Origin: Amaurobius ferox
Lineage: Eukaryota; Arthropoda; Arachnida; Araneae; Amaurobiidae
Direction: 5' to 3'
DNA length: 64,000 nt
NCBI GenBank assembly: GCA_951213105.1
Contig: OX578133.1
Coordinates: forward strand, 137,745,203-137,809,202
Shown here piece by piece: positions 39,001 to 51,000 of the stretch. The notes below the pieces were generated by a model, which had not been told where the DNA came from, did no database searches, and worked only from the letters and a program-made list of their open reading frames with translations. Made by a program: the position numbers and the translations under genes. The first letter of the stretch is position 1; every line of letters starts with the position of its first letter.

Positions 39001-42000
39001 GCCCACATCAGATTTTTTTTTATACCATAGCTGAGCAAGGCTGCCCTGACGGATCATTTGGTAAATTTCTATAATATCGAGGTTGTAATACCGTCTTTGG
39101 TATTATTAGCGTTACTGTTCTGAAAGATATATTAATAGTGTATAAGTGAAAAGATTCATTTTAATTTACAAGATTATTTCTGAATCGTTTGACAAATCTA
39201 TTAAAACTTTGAGATTGTCATTGTAATTATGAGAGTATTGAATGCTATTCAATCTTGTATAAATCAAATTCTGGTCGCTTTAAAAAGACTAAAAATGTTT
39301 TGTTTATCTTTAAATTGTGTAAACAGAAAACCACAGTTTGTTAAGGTTGCATGCATTCGAATAAGTCAAAGTTTCAATTTCATATTGAAAAGGATTATGG
39401 AGCATAAATATTGTACTCTGTTTTAATTGTATAAGGTAACAGAATCTAATGTACTGAAATGTAATTTATAAAACGTACATTTTATGCGCCAAAGGTCAAA
39501 ATCATCATTCAAAAGTAAATTTCTCATAGAAATTCAGAAAATGGTAAATAATTTCTACAGTTTTATACAGAAAAAATACTTACTATCAAACTCTTTTATT
39601 CCAGCAACATTGAAGGGTATAATAGCTTCAGCCAAATGATTTTCAAAGTCGTTCCTTATTGGATAGTTATTGAATTTAGGAAATATTATCGAGGAAACTT
39701 TCATGCATTTTTGGATCGCTTTTTTTTATTGCGCTTGGGAAACAGCGAATGGAAAGTGGGGGACTTCCTCCCTGTATTTTTGTCGTTCCCCTTGTTTTAA
39801 AATTCTGGAAGTTTTAGAAATTTGAAAAAAAGTTCAGACGCAATCTGATGTTTGATGGAGAAAGGTCTCCTGGGTTCCTTTGAGCACCTGTGCGAGGAAC
39901 GCATCCGTGCAACGAAGTAGGCGGCACTTGACGGCACTTGTCGTGAGGCAGTTTCTACAAGTTTCACTGAACCGGCCCTTGTTACCTAACCAGGGGTAAC
40001 AGACTCTAGAGTAGCATATATATTTTTCCAGAAAGAGTTTTCTGTTTATTTGCAGCTGTGACAGGGCTTAGTCACAGCTATTTTAGAACGGTTTCGACTA
40101 TTTTCAGCCAAATCTTCACTACGAAAGTACGTGGACTGAGTCTTGTAGGGGTACCTATCCCGGGCTCCTAAGCAGCAGACCACCTACGAAGTGGAGCTTC
40201 TCGTCATTGTTTTTGTGGTTGCAATGCAACACAGCTCTGCCTCCAAAACGGCGCGGTGTAGGAACTTTTGCTCCTTTAGCTGCATTAAGCCGTGGTAACT
40301 GTAATACTGCGTGTACGGAGTGTTTGTGGAGCATCAATCCCGGGCTCCTAAGCAGCAGACAATCTCTACAAAAACGTATCTGATCTTAACTCTTTGGTAA
40401 AGCCTGTACGCAGCTCACTCAAGAGCCGCTGGGATTAAGCCGACGTTAAGAGGAGGAGAAGGAAAGTGGACAGTGTGCCCATCTCCAAAACGATACTTGG
40501 CTAAATTTCGTCACCTGATGATCCTCAACCGAGTTTCTCAGACTGGTAGTCTTTTCCATGAACTGCTCAAATAATGAACTAACCTTTAATTAATCACGCC
40601 ACCAATTCCGATGTGCAGAGGGATAGCTATCAACACTCAGTGAATGTCATTCTGATGTAATGAAGGTATGAAAATTATATATATTGATTTTAAAATGTTT
40701 TATATGAATGTTTAAACTTATTTGATGTAATCTACAGTGTTAAGGGCAACTTTATGCTAAATGGGATATTTGCCAAAATGAAATTACATTTTGTTTTCCT
40801 TAAAGGAAGTAATTAATTACAAGTGTGGATAAATAAAAATATCCAAATTAATGCTAAATAAACTGTGCACCCCGAGGTCAAGCTTAGGTAAATTGGGAAC
40901 TCATTTGTAATTGTGTATTTTGTAATTTAATGTTTAAATTGAGATTTCATGTGTTCTGTAAATAAATTGTTAAGTGGCCACAAAAAAAAAGGGAGTGATT
41001 ATTTATTTTAGCAAACGCATTGTACTATTGGTCCAATCGGACCCCACTATACATAACGCGGTTGAGCCAGGTGGAACTATTTGGTGAGTATCTTTAATGT
41101 ATTTATGTGTTTAAGTTTTATTGTATTTATGTGTAAAATTCACCTCACCACAAGGCTGCCCTGACGGATCATTTGGTAAATTTCTATAATATCGAGGTTG
41201 TAATACCGTCTTTGGTATTATTAGCGTTACTGTTCTGAAAGATATATTAATAGTGTATAAGTGAAAAAATTCATTTTAATTTACAAGATTATTTCTGAAT
41301 CGTTTGACAAATCTATTAAAACTTTGAGATTGTCATTGTAATTATGAGAGTATTGAAAGCTATTCAATCTTGTATAAATCAAATTCTGGTCTCTTTAAAA
41401 AGACTACACAATTTAAAGATAAACAAAACATTTTTAAACAGAAAACTACAGTTTGTTAAGGTTGCATGTATTCGAATAAGTCAAAGTTTCAATTTCATAT
41501 TTAAAAGGATTATGGAGCAGAAATATTGTACTCTGTTTTAATTGTATAAGATAACAGAATCTAATGTACTGAAATGTAATTTATAAAACGTACATTTTAT
41601 GCGCCAAAGGTCAAAATCATCATTCAAAAGTAAATTTCTCAAAGAAATTCAGAAAATGGTAAATAATTTCTACAGTTTTATACAGAAAAAATACTTACTA
41701 TCAAACTCTTTTATTCCAGCAACATTGAAGGGTATAATAGCTTCAGCCAAATGATTTTCAAAGTCGTCCCTTATTGGATAGTTATTGAATTTAGGAAATA
41801 TTATCGAGGGAACTTTCATGCCATCAGCAAACGTAAACTCTACATATGGAGAAATTTCAACAGGTTCTGTTTCATTATCAATATCTGCTTGATTTGATGA
41901 AGACCATAGATCTTCTAAAGACACAGTATCAACTCCAAATACTAAGAAAATAAAACGAAAGTAATAATAAAATAAAAGTTTTGAAAGGCTTCAAAACAGG

Positions 42001-45000
42001 TATATTTGTTCACTCTAAATCAATAAAGCAATTTGAGAGAAAATTCATATTCATTTTTTACATAAATTTAATACTAATTCATATAATAATCTATATGCTT
42101 ATTGAAAGTTCTATATTTTTTAATATGTTTTATTTCATAGAGTATAGTAATTGTGCACACAAAACAGAATTAAAAATTTTAAAGATGGATTTTTTCTTGA
42201 ATTTCTATGGTTAAAAATCAAAAATTAGCTAAATGAACACAAAACTCATATTATAAAACATGCATCATTTAAGTTGTAAATTATTTTTCTTAACTAGAAT
42301 TTTGACATAGAAGAACTTTTGATATTTTTAACATGAAAATAGAAAATTACACTATCAACTTGTTCAGTATATTAAGTATCATTGAACCAGTTCTATTCGG
42401 TGTTTCAATCACAGATGATATAATTGTAATGTAAAAATCGATGACGCAGTTCATGGAAAAGTGTCATTCATTGTTGAATATTACAATGCATTTTCATTCA
42501 GAAACTATTATTATTTTTAATTTTTATTTAATCTAAAAATAAAATATCTAAAATGCTTACCAATATTTTTTTCTACCAACTCAAAAGGCCGAGTAAAAGT
42601 ATCCACAAAATTATGCATTAGGATGTTTAAATAATCTTCATAAACTTCCATTACATTTTCGACACCTTTACCAGTCGACGAAGCAATTTGATTCCAATGA
42701 TCTAGATATATGGGACTAAGAACGGAGTCTGTGGCTTGAACCATGTTCTAAGAAGAAATTTCCATTTCGATAAACATTTTAATATAATTATGCAAAAACG
42801 ATACTAATATGAAATACTAAGATCACAATATAATAGCAGCTCAAATGTATGTTACGAAGGAATAAAACTTTTGAAAAAATAAATATAAAAATACAGCATT
42901 TCGTACTACATTACATAATTCTGGGGAATTATTGGAATCATTATTAACAACTTATTTTTATTATATGTATACCCTCATACCCTTTAGAAAATATGCCTAA
43001 AACTTTAAAACTCAGAATGGCATTATTTAACACTGATCTGGAACATACTAGAATGTAACATAGAATTAAAAAAAAAAATTCATTTTAGAATATATCCCAT
43101 ATTTATTGATCCAGAATAAATAGGATTACTTTAAGCCCCTATTGACTAAAGAAAGTTTATTAGCCTAACCAATGGAACATGGATTATCTCCTTGAAAAAA
43201 TATATGCATTGAAGAAATTAATAAAAATTCGAAATATTGAATTTAAATTATTGTATCTTGATATAAAGAAATTCTAGAAAAAAATTTAACAATAAATTTA
43301 CATGAATTAGAATTCGAATATGTTTAATTTTTGCAATATTTTGATTGAAGTCGACGAAGTCAGGATATTAGGGGGAAATAACATTTCTTAGTATTTATGA
43401 TGGTTGATTTTAGAAGTTAACAGCCTGAGTAAATTAAATTACAAAGTTTTAATATTTATTCTTAATCAAGTAATATGTACTATTCTGAAGACAGTAGCAC
43501 TTTCTACATCAAGGAAATTAATTGAGATCATTAAATTAAATCCATGGCTCTCTATAAATTAACACATTTTAATCAACTTATGTTATAGAATAACAAATCA
43601 ATAGATCACAAAAGTCATTTTATTAAAAACATCCTTCAAACGTGCATACAATTTTTTTAAAAAGCCATAGCGCTTTCGGGTGTCAGCATACCCTTCCTCA
43701 GTGCGTTAAAATAAGAAAAATTGCCAACATGCTTAAATACAATCCACTACCGGCAAGTTGAATTTGCATATCCTAAAATTGACATTACCACAAAACATAT
43801 TTTATGCATCCATACACCAGATTTAAAAAATTACAAAAATTACAAAATCAAGAAAACATATTGTCATAAGCCAGTTTAAACATCAATATATAAAATTAAA
43901 CTTTATAAATTAAAGGTAATTTTATAAAGGTTTGATTCGCATGGAATCGAGAACGAGTCGCCAAGCATAATTTAAAACATGGACAGGGTTAAAATTACAA
44001 ATAGAATTGTGATATAGGTAAATAAAAAAGGATTCGCAGAGTAAAATAGATCAGGGATTATTATAACTGATCAAAAGAAAAGATTTTTCAAAAAGGGGTT
44101 GACAATTATCATTAATCACTAATTGGGCAGGAGCAGTCGATTGCCTACCAATTTTAACGCCCCTAGCATATTCTGCCAAACGAATACCAGCCGTACGTTT
44201 AGTGCTACCTATATAAAACTTATAAAAGTTATCTGGGGACAGAAGGGGTACAACATATATCTTTATCCCTGAATTTATCAGTACGAATACGATTTAATAA
44301 AGTATTTCAGGGATAAAGGTAAATTCAGGGATAAAGGTAACTTTAAAAGTCATGCAGGGGTATATGTTGTACCCCTTTTTTCCCCAGATAACGTTTATAA
44401 GTTTTACATAAGTAGCACTAAACGTACGGTTGGTATTCGATTGGCAGAACATGCTGGTTAAAAATGGTAGGCAATCGACTGGTCTTACCCAATTAGTGAT
44501 TAATGGTAATTGTCAACCCCTTTTTGAAAAATATTTTCTTTTGACCAGCTGTAATAATCCCCGGTTTATTTTACTCTACGAATCCCTTTTCATTTATCTA
44601 TATCGCACTTCTATTTGTAATTTTGATCCCATCCATGTTTTAAGTTATGCTTGGCGACTCGTTATCGATTTCATGCAAATCAAACCTTTACAAAATTACC
44701 TTTGATTTATAAAATTTAATTTTGTATATCGATGTTTAAACTCGCTTATGACAATATGTTTTCTTGATTTTGCAATTTTTGTAATTTTTTAAATCTGGTG
44801 TATGGATGCATAAAATATGTTTTGTGATAATGTCAATGTTAGGATATGCAAATTCAGCTTGCCGGTAGTGGATTGTATTTAAGCATGTTGTCAATTTTTC
44901 TTATTTTAACGCCACTGAGGATGATATCCGAAAGCGCTCTGGCTTTTTTTTTTAATTGTATGTACTTCTGAAGGATGTTTTTAATAAAATGACTTTTGCG

Positions 45001-48000
45001 ATATATTTATTTGTCATTCTGTTATATAAGTTGATTGATTTCAGGATTTAATGTGTAGCCGCCATTAGTATTAACACATTTTAATTTGATCGGAAAGCAA
45101 TAACACAAATAAGAAGTTGCTTATTACTAGATCTAACTAAAAATCAACAGTTTTATTAATGTTACCTATAAGCATACAAATTTCACGCTTCATTATTTTG
45201 AGATACATCGAGCGCCCTATAAAAATTAAATTTCTAATATCACAAGAATGGGTCGTGATAACTACGTCCTTCGTTTTTCTTTTTCCAGTTAAAAGCAATG
45301 ATTGGCGCTTTCCCCTTTATTATTGATAACACTGCTAGATTTTTATATTGAAATGCAAATTCCATGGATTTTACAGCGTTTTTTTAATTACTGTATACGG
45401 ATATTTCTCTTTGGAAAAAGCAAAAATGTAACTTTCATTCCAAAGTTTGTTTATTTGCGCCATTTTTAGAATAGGCATGTAACTACAGAAAACGATAATT
45501 TAACTTTGATAAAATGAGCCGTTGCGAGGATTTTTTTAATTAATTGAAATTTTGTTATTTATTGCAGTAAAATTGTTCTAAAAATGTGCAAACAACCTCT
45601 GTATTTCATCAATTGTTCGAGATATATGCGCACAGACAGATACACAGACATTGAAAAAGTGTTATTCGTACTAAGGGATACTCTAAACATGTAGATCCGA
45701 TAATCGTAATTTTGGCCCTATTACAATACTTTGTCTTTGCATATACTATATATTGTTAGGAAAGTAAAAATAAAAGTAATATGTAAAATTACTTACTTTT
45801 ATGAAATCTCTGTCCTGTCTGTGACTGAGATCAAGACCAGTTTTCTGCTTTTCATGCTCAACAACACGATTCAATAAAAGACTGAACACCAGTAAATCAT
45901 TGCCGTACAGAGGGAACGTTTTATTCACAGCTGTATTGATTTCCGAAACCATTTCAACAGCAACTGATGTATTCATTTCTGCTACACCTTTTTCTATATT
46001 TTCAAGCTAAAAGATAATAATTTATAAAGTATAAAATATGACAATGAAATATATCATAATTTATAAAACAATGTCAGAATGATAATATCATATACTTTAT
46101 TATAATCACATCAAATTTCAAAAATGCAAGAGTTGCTCAAAAGAAGAATAAGACTATTCAAATTACGAAGCGTAAATGAGGTTATTGAAGCAAGATTGAG
46201 ATTATTGATGCAAGAAGGGGCAGCTCTATTTTTGATCGAATTTCAGTTAATATGGATAATAAACTTTTTTTTTTAATTTCTGAATGCATTTATACAAGAA
46301 AGAAGCAGATCCAAGAATAAATGGGAAACTTATAACAGATTTTGAACTTGTCCCTTCATTGTTTGGTGCTTGTATGACGCACAGTTTTTACTTATTTCCC
46401 AAAAGATGACAAAAATGAATCTGATTTATTTCTCACTGCAACGTCCTTAAATGAAACATAACATGGATTCTGTCGTATCATCAACCTTCACCTGTAAAGT
46501 GAAGGTATCGTGGATAATACTATCCTGAGAAAACATTTTTTCTTTGTTTTAAATTATTTATTTTAGCACACTAAATTTAGATCTTTAGTCAGCGTTTTGG
46601 TTACCACACCAAGAATTTTATATATCCTTTCCTTCAACTGTAAATAACATTTCTTTCTTTGGACTGTCAGCTATGCGATCTAAACGGTTTTACGAACCAA
46701 AATTTTTAATCATAGTCACAAAATCTGCCTATTGTATGTGTTTTTGAAGGTAAGATTACGCTCCTATTGCCATGTGCTAATATTTTGGAAAACTAATGGA
46801 GCGACAAATCTCATCCTACTACGTTGCCGGCTTGAAATTTCTTCAACATTCAGCTATTCAAAGCTGCAACAGCCAAGTTAATAGTCATAAATCATGCCAC
46901 TTAGAAGGGTTTCTAAAGTTAGGATTATTCTCCCATTGCAGATAACAGCAACCATGGACCAGTTCCATGCTAGATCCGCGAATTTGTCAAAATGCGAATG
47001 CACAATGTCGCACGACATGTTGACATTTTGGCTACAAGTGTCAATCAAGAGAATAAAATACTTTAAATGCAGTACATAACCAAGCAGTGCATTCACGTGA
47101 ACCAATGTGTACGCAACATAAATAAATAGCTCAAATCCTCTCCATCACCAACAGTAAATCAGAAAAGGTGGTCTGACATTACAGGGAGAATGAGCAAATG
47201 TGTTCCCACAGAGTGAGAGTTTGTGACAAGAGTCGTAAGAGATTCGATGGTTAGCCCGCATGCAGTAAGCACGTAAAAAAGAAGTATCACTCCAACTCCG
47301 TCGCTGCTACACGATATTACGTAGAAAATATAATACTGCGGCATCACGATGAGCATCCTGTCGTACTACTTAAACGAAAATGTGCCATCAATAATCGAAT
47401 TTGAATCATCAATGAAAGTAACAGTAATTAGCAAATGTGCACAATCGGAATAATAACTACTGAGTGACAGAAAAGTGTTTGATGAGTTTCTGATAAGTGG
47501 CCGCACTGCATCTTGATCATCAAACGTCAAATATTGTTTCCCACTGCATCTAATCCATGTGTGTTGAAAATGGTGATATGCAAAATACGATATGAGTATC
47601 AGTAATACACATTCCTAGTTACGATTTTCCTCTGGGATGTGCAGCTTTATGACAGAGTTGAAGATCCGATAATTTTAGCCGTTGCTATGCGAACTGAGGC
47701 AACTCTTTATTTATTCTATGTTAACATTGGGCACAGAGGAAACTGAGAATTTTAAGTACTGATATCATTAACAGAGTAAGAACTCAAACCTGAGTAAAGA
47801 TCAGTTGCTTTTCTGAAATTAAAACATATAAATGTGTTTATGTAATGTTAATTAGTATGTTATATATATATATGTACATATATCAAAGTTAATGTTAATG
47901 ACTTCAATTTAATATTTAATCAAGGCATGTTAAATAAACATTTGGCCAGTTTAAATTTAAGCATTTGTTGAATTTTGTCTCATGTCAATCTCTCTTACTC

Positions 48001-51000
48001 GAGAGCAGTTGGAGATTTTCATACTCCACCCTAAGTGAATGTATCCCTTTTCCTACACAATAACTAAATATAAATATTAAATCTAACTATATCGCTAAGT
48101 ATCAATATCAGGAGTGGCGACACGTCAAAATTTCAAATCACTAAATTAACTAAAAAATGACAAATCTTAAATCCAAAGGTCACTATATTAAACAATCATC
48201 CTACAGACGTACATCAAATACAGCCAAAAGCGCTTTCGAACATCATCATGTTCATCTTCAGTGGCGATATAATTAAAAACGACTGCCCTTGCTCAATTAG
48301 TGAATAAAGATAATTTTCGCCCTGTTTTTGAAAATTCTTTTCTTTTGCTTAGCTGTAATAACCCTCGTTCTATCTTACTTTACGAATCTCTTTTTATTTA
48401 TCTTTATCGTTCTTCTATTTGTAATTTTGACCCTGTTCAGGTCTTGAGTTATGCTTGGCGACTCGTTCTCGATTCCATGCAAGTTAGAACTTCACGTAGT
48501 TACCTCAATTTATAATATTGTTGTAGAATATGTAATGCCTTTAAACAGTTTTTTAAGATATTTATCTTTGAGCTTTATATATATTTTATAATTTAAATCT
48601 GTTTTATAATTCACCAATTTGTACGGCTGACAATTTTCAAGATATGCAAATTTCACTTAACGGCAGTGGATTGTATTTAAGCATGTTGGCATCTGTTTTT
48701 AATTATATTGCCACTGAAGATGAACATGAGGATGTCCGAAAGAGCTTTGGCTGTATTTGATGTACGTCTGTAGGATGATTGTTTAATAAAGTGACCGTTG
48801 GATCTGGTTTAAAGATTTGTCATTTGTTTAATTAATTTAGTGATATATCGCTAAGATTTATTTATGAGGTCAACAATGCATCCCATTTCTGTGATACCAA
48901 CTATAAATTCCCTTTATATGAGACCAACAACGCCCCTTTTCAATAACACTAACAACTTCCGTTTCTCGTGAAACCAGCAATGCAACTAACCAAATAACTA
49001 TATTCTCCATAGAATTCGATGTTAAAAATAAAGACGAGTGAACAATAAAAAATTCTAAAATTGGGCTACGGATCAAGAAATTCAATTTAGAAACGTAATA
49101 CAGATAAATAATTCCTTTTTTTCCCTCAATACTGGAAAAAAAAAATTATGTTAAATTTTATTTTACCATAGTACTTTATACAATTCTGGTTTTTACTAAA
49201 TGATACAAAATATAATACAAATATTAATCAAAGTATAATTCAAATCAAATATAATTATCTTTATACAGTGTAAATTATAATAATCGGAGTATAGTTTAAG
49301 AAACATTTATTATTTATGCTAAAAACATATGTAGTAATATCTCACCTGTTCGGCAAGCTTGTGGAAAGTTGGATTGGTGCAACTGAATAAATCAGGATCT
49401 CCCCATCCGTCACCTTCGTTACAAAATCTATAAGCTTTGCCTGTGGAAAATGTTTATTCATTTAAATCGAAATAATCAACCTTTGTGAAATAGAATAAAT
49501 AACTTAATATATTTCTAACATTTTCATAAATCTGTGTAAACGTTATAAAATTTAATATATAATTGTAAAGGTTTTATTGATAAATTCGCGCTAGTTCCAG
49601 AAGAAAATCATCAATACTTGAAAATCAAACCATATCAGAAGCATTAATTTGAATTTATTAATTATACTGGAAAATTTGTACGAAAACAAACTTTATTTTG
49701 CAGTAATAAAATAAATGTATTCACGGAATATGGAATTTTTATTTTGTTAAAACTCAATATTTATCTACTGTACTTCAGACAAAAAAGCAATTAATAGCTT
49801 GCAAGCAGCTAATAAGATTTGGAAATCCATGTTAACACCACATTTGAAAAACAAGTGGTTTATAAAATTATTTACATGTAGTTAATTAGACAGGATAAAG
49901 ACAAGTATTACAGCACATAAATAAATAAAGTAAGCAGACAGATAAATTCAGAAGGCAATTAATATGATCATAATTTGGTTAATACAAGATTGACCAGCTT
50001 CTTACAGAATTACAATGACAAACTCAAAGTTTCAATAGATTTGCCAAATAATTCAGAAAATAATTCTGTAAATTAAAATGCATCTTTTCACTTATGCACT
50101 ATTAAAATATCGTTCAGAACAGTAACGCTATTAATACCAAAGACGATGTTACAACCTCCATTTTATATAAACTTACCAAATGATCCATCAGGGCAGTCTT
50201 GCTCAGCTATGGTATCAAAAAGTGTTCTTGCCCACCATATTCCTCCACTATAAGAACGAGGACAACTATCATATACCACTGAAAAAGAACAATATATATT
50301 TTTTATTCATGGTTTCGTTATGTTGATTAACTTATGTTATTAAAACACTCTTGTACAAAAGATATTTTATTATCTGAGAACTCCAAAAAATTAGATAATA
50401 AATAAATGATAAATTAATATTACTCTATAACTATTAGTACTTATTCACAGTTGTTTTTTAGATATATGAAATACTACCATGTCCAAAACAATAAGAATTT
50501 TGCCTGTTCATCTGGGTAAAATAACTTCTAAAGATCTGTATTTTTATCAATATATTCAAGTCCTGAAGTTATTTTATATAGATATATAATCTCCATAAAA
50601 TACCCACCAAATAATGCTTAGAGAAGTCAGCCTCATTGTGCCAGAATATAATCCACAGAAATGCTTAAAATCAATATTTAATTTGAAATATCGAAAGTGT
50701 GAGGACCATAAATTTACTTTTTGGTTCATTAACATTTCAGTATACATTTTAAGTTCTTTGTTAATACATCATTTTCCCCTTAATGCAAATCCCGTTTAAT
50801 TTGAGTCCAGAAAGAGAAAGTTTTCAAATGTGGATAGTTTGATATCATATCATGGGGACAAATTCAGAAAGTGGACAGTGTGATAAAAGAACTCGAGGAA
50901 ATCCAGACTTTATCTTGAGTATTTGGAGTAGGAGTCATAGGATTCTTGTAAGATATTGTAAGCACTTTAATTTGCTTATATAAATTTAACAATTGTCAAT

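Larger units (their letters stand above)
43620..45010. mobile_element. Head-to-head pair of Penelope-like element 3' ends (long inverted repeat)
   Basis: The left arm (about 43620-44285, minus sense) and right arm (about 44350-45005, plus sense) are diverged reverse complements joined by about 65 bp. Each encodes the same protein C-terminus. The left arm reads [40 protein letters not shown], and later [20 protein letters not shown] with AWRLVLDSM. The [11 protein letters not shown] segment is a GIY-YIG endonuclease motif, as in Penelope-like elements. Both arms have stops. Each outer end carries a hammerhead-like CTGAGGA..GAAA motif. Confidence 0.75.
48138..48843 (+). mobile_element. Foldback Penelope-like element with terminal inverted repeats
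   Basis: About 145 bp at the left end (48138-48280) is the reverse complement of the right end (48695-48843), with shared blocks such as caatcatcctacagacgtac and its mirror. Between them lies the C-terminal reading frame [60 protein letters not shown] (48300-48515), homologous to both arms at 43620-45010. It is 5'-truncated. Both ends carry hammerhead-like motifs. Confidence 0.75.

Noticed and set aside
39229..39426. Pair of similar 65-residue plus-strand frames at 39229-39426 and 41344-41541
   Set aside because: They lie in the duplicated intron-8-derived DNA. Their similarity reflects the tandem duplication, and the 30-bp inversion changes the middle of the peptide, so coding is not conserved.
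46878..47356. Minus-strand frames in intron 9 with Cys and hydrophobic residues
   Set aside because: No family recognised, and no phase-compatible acceptor/donor pair to place them in stan between exons 9 and 10, which already join in phase.
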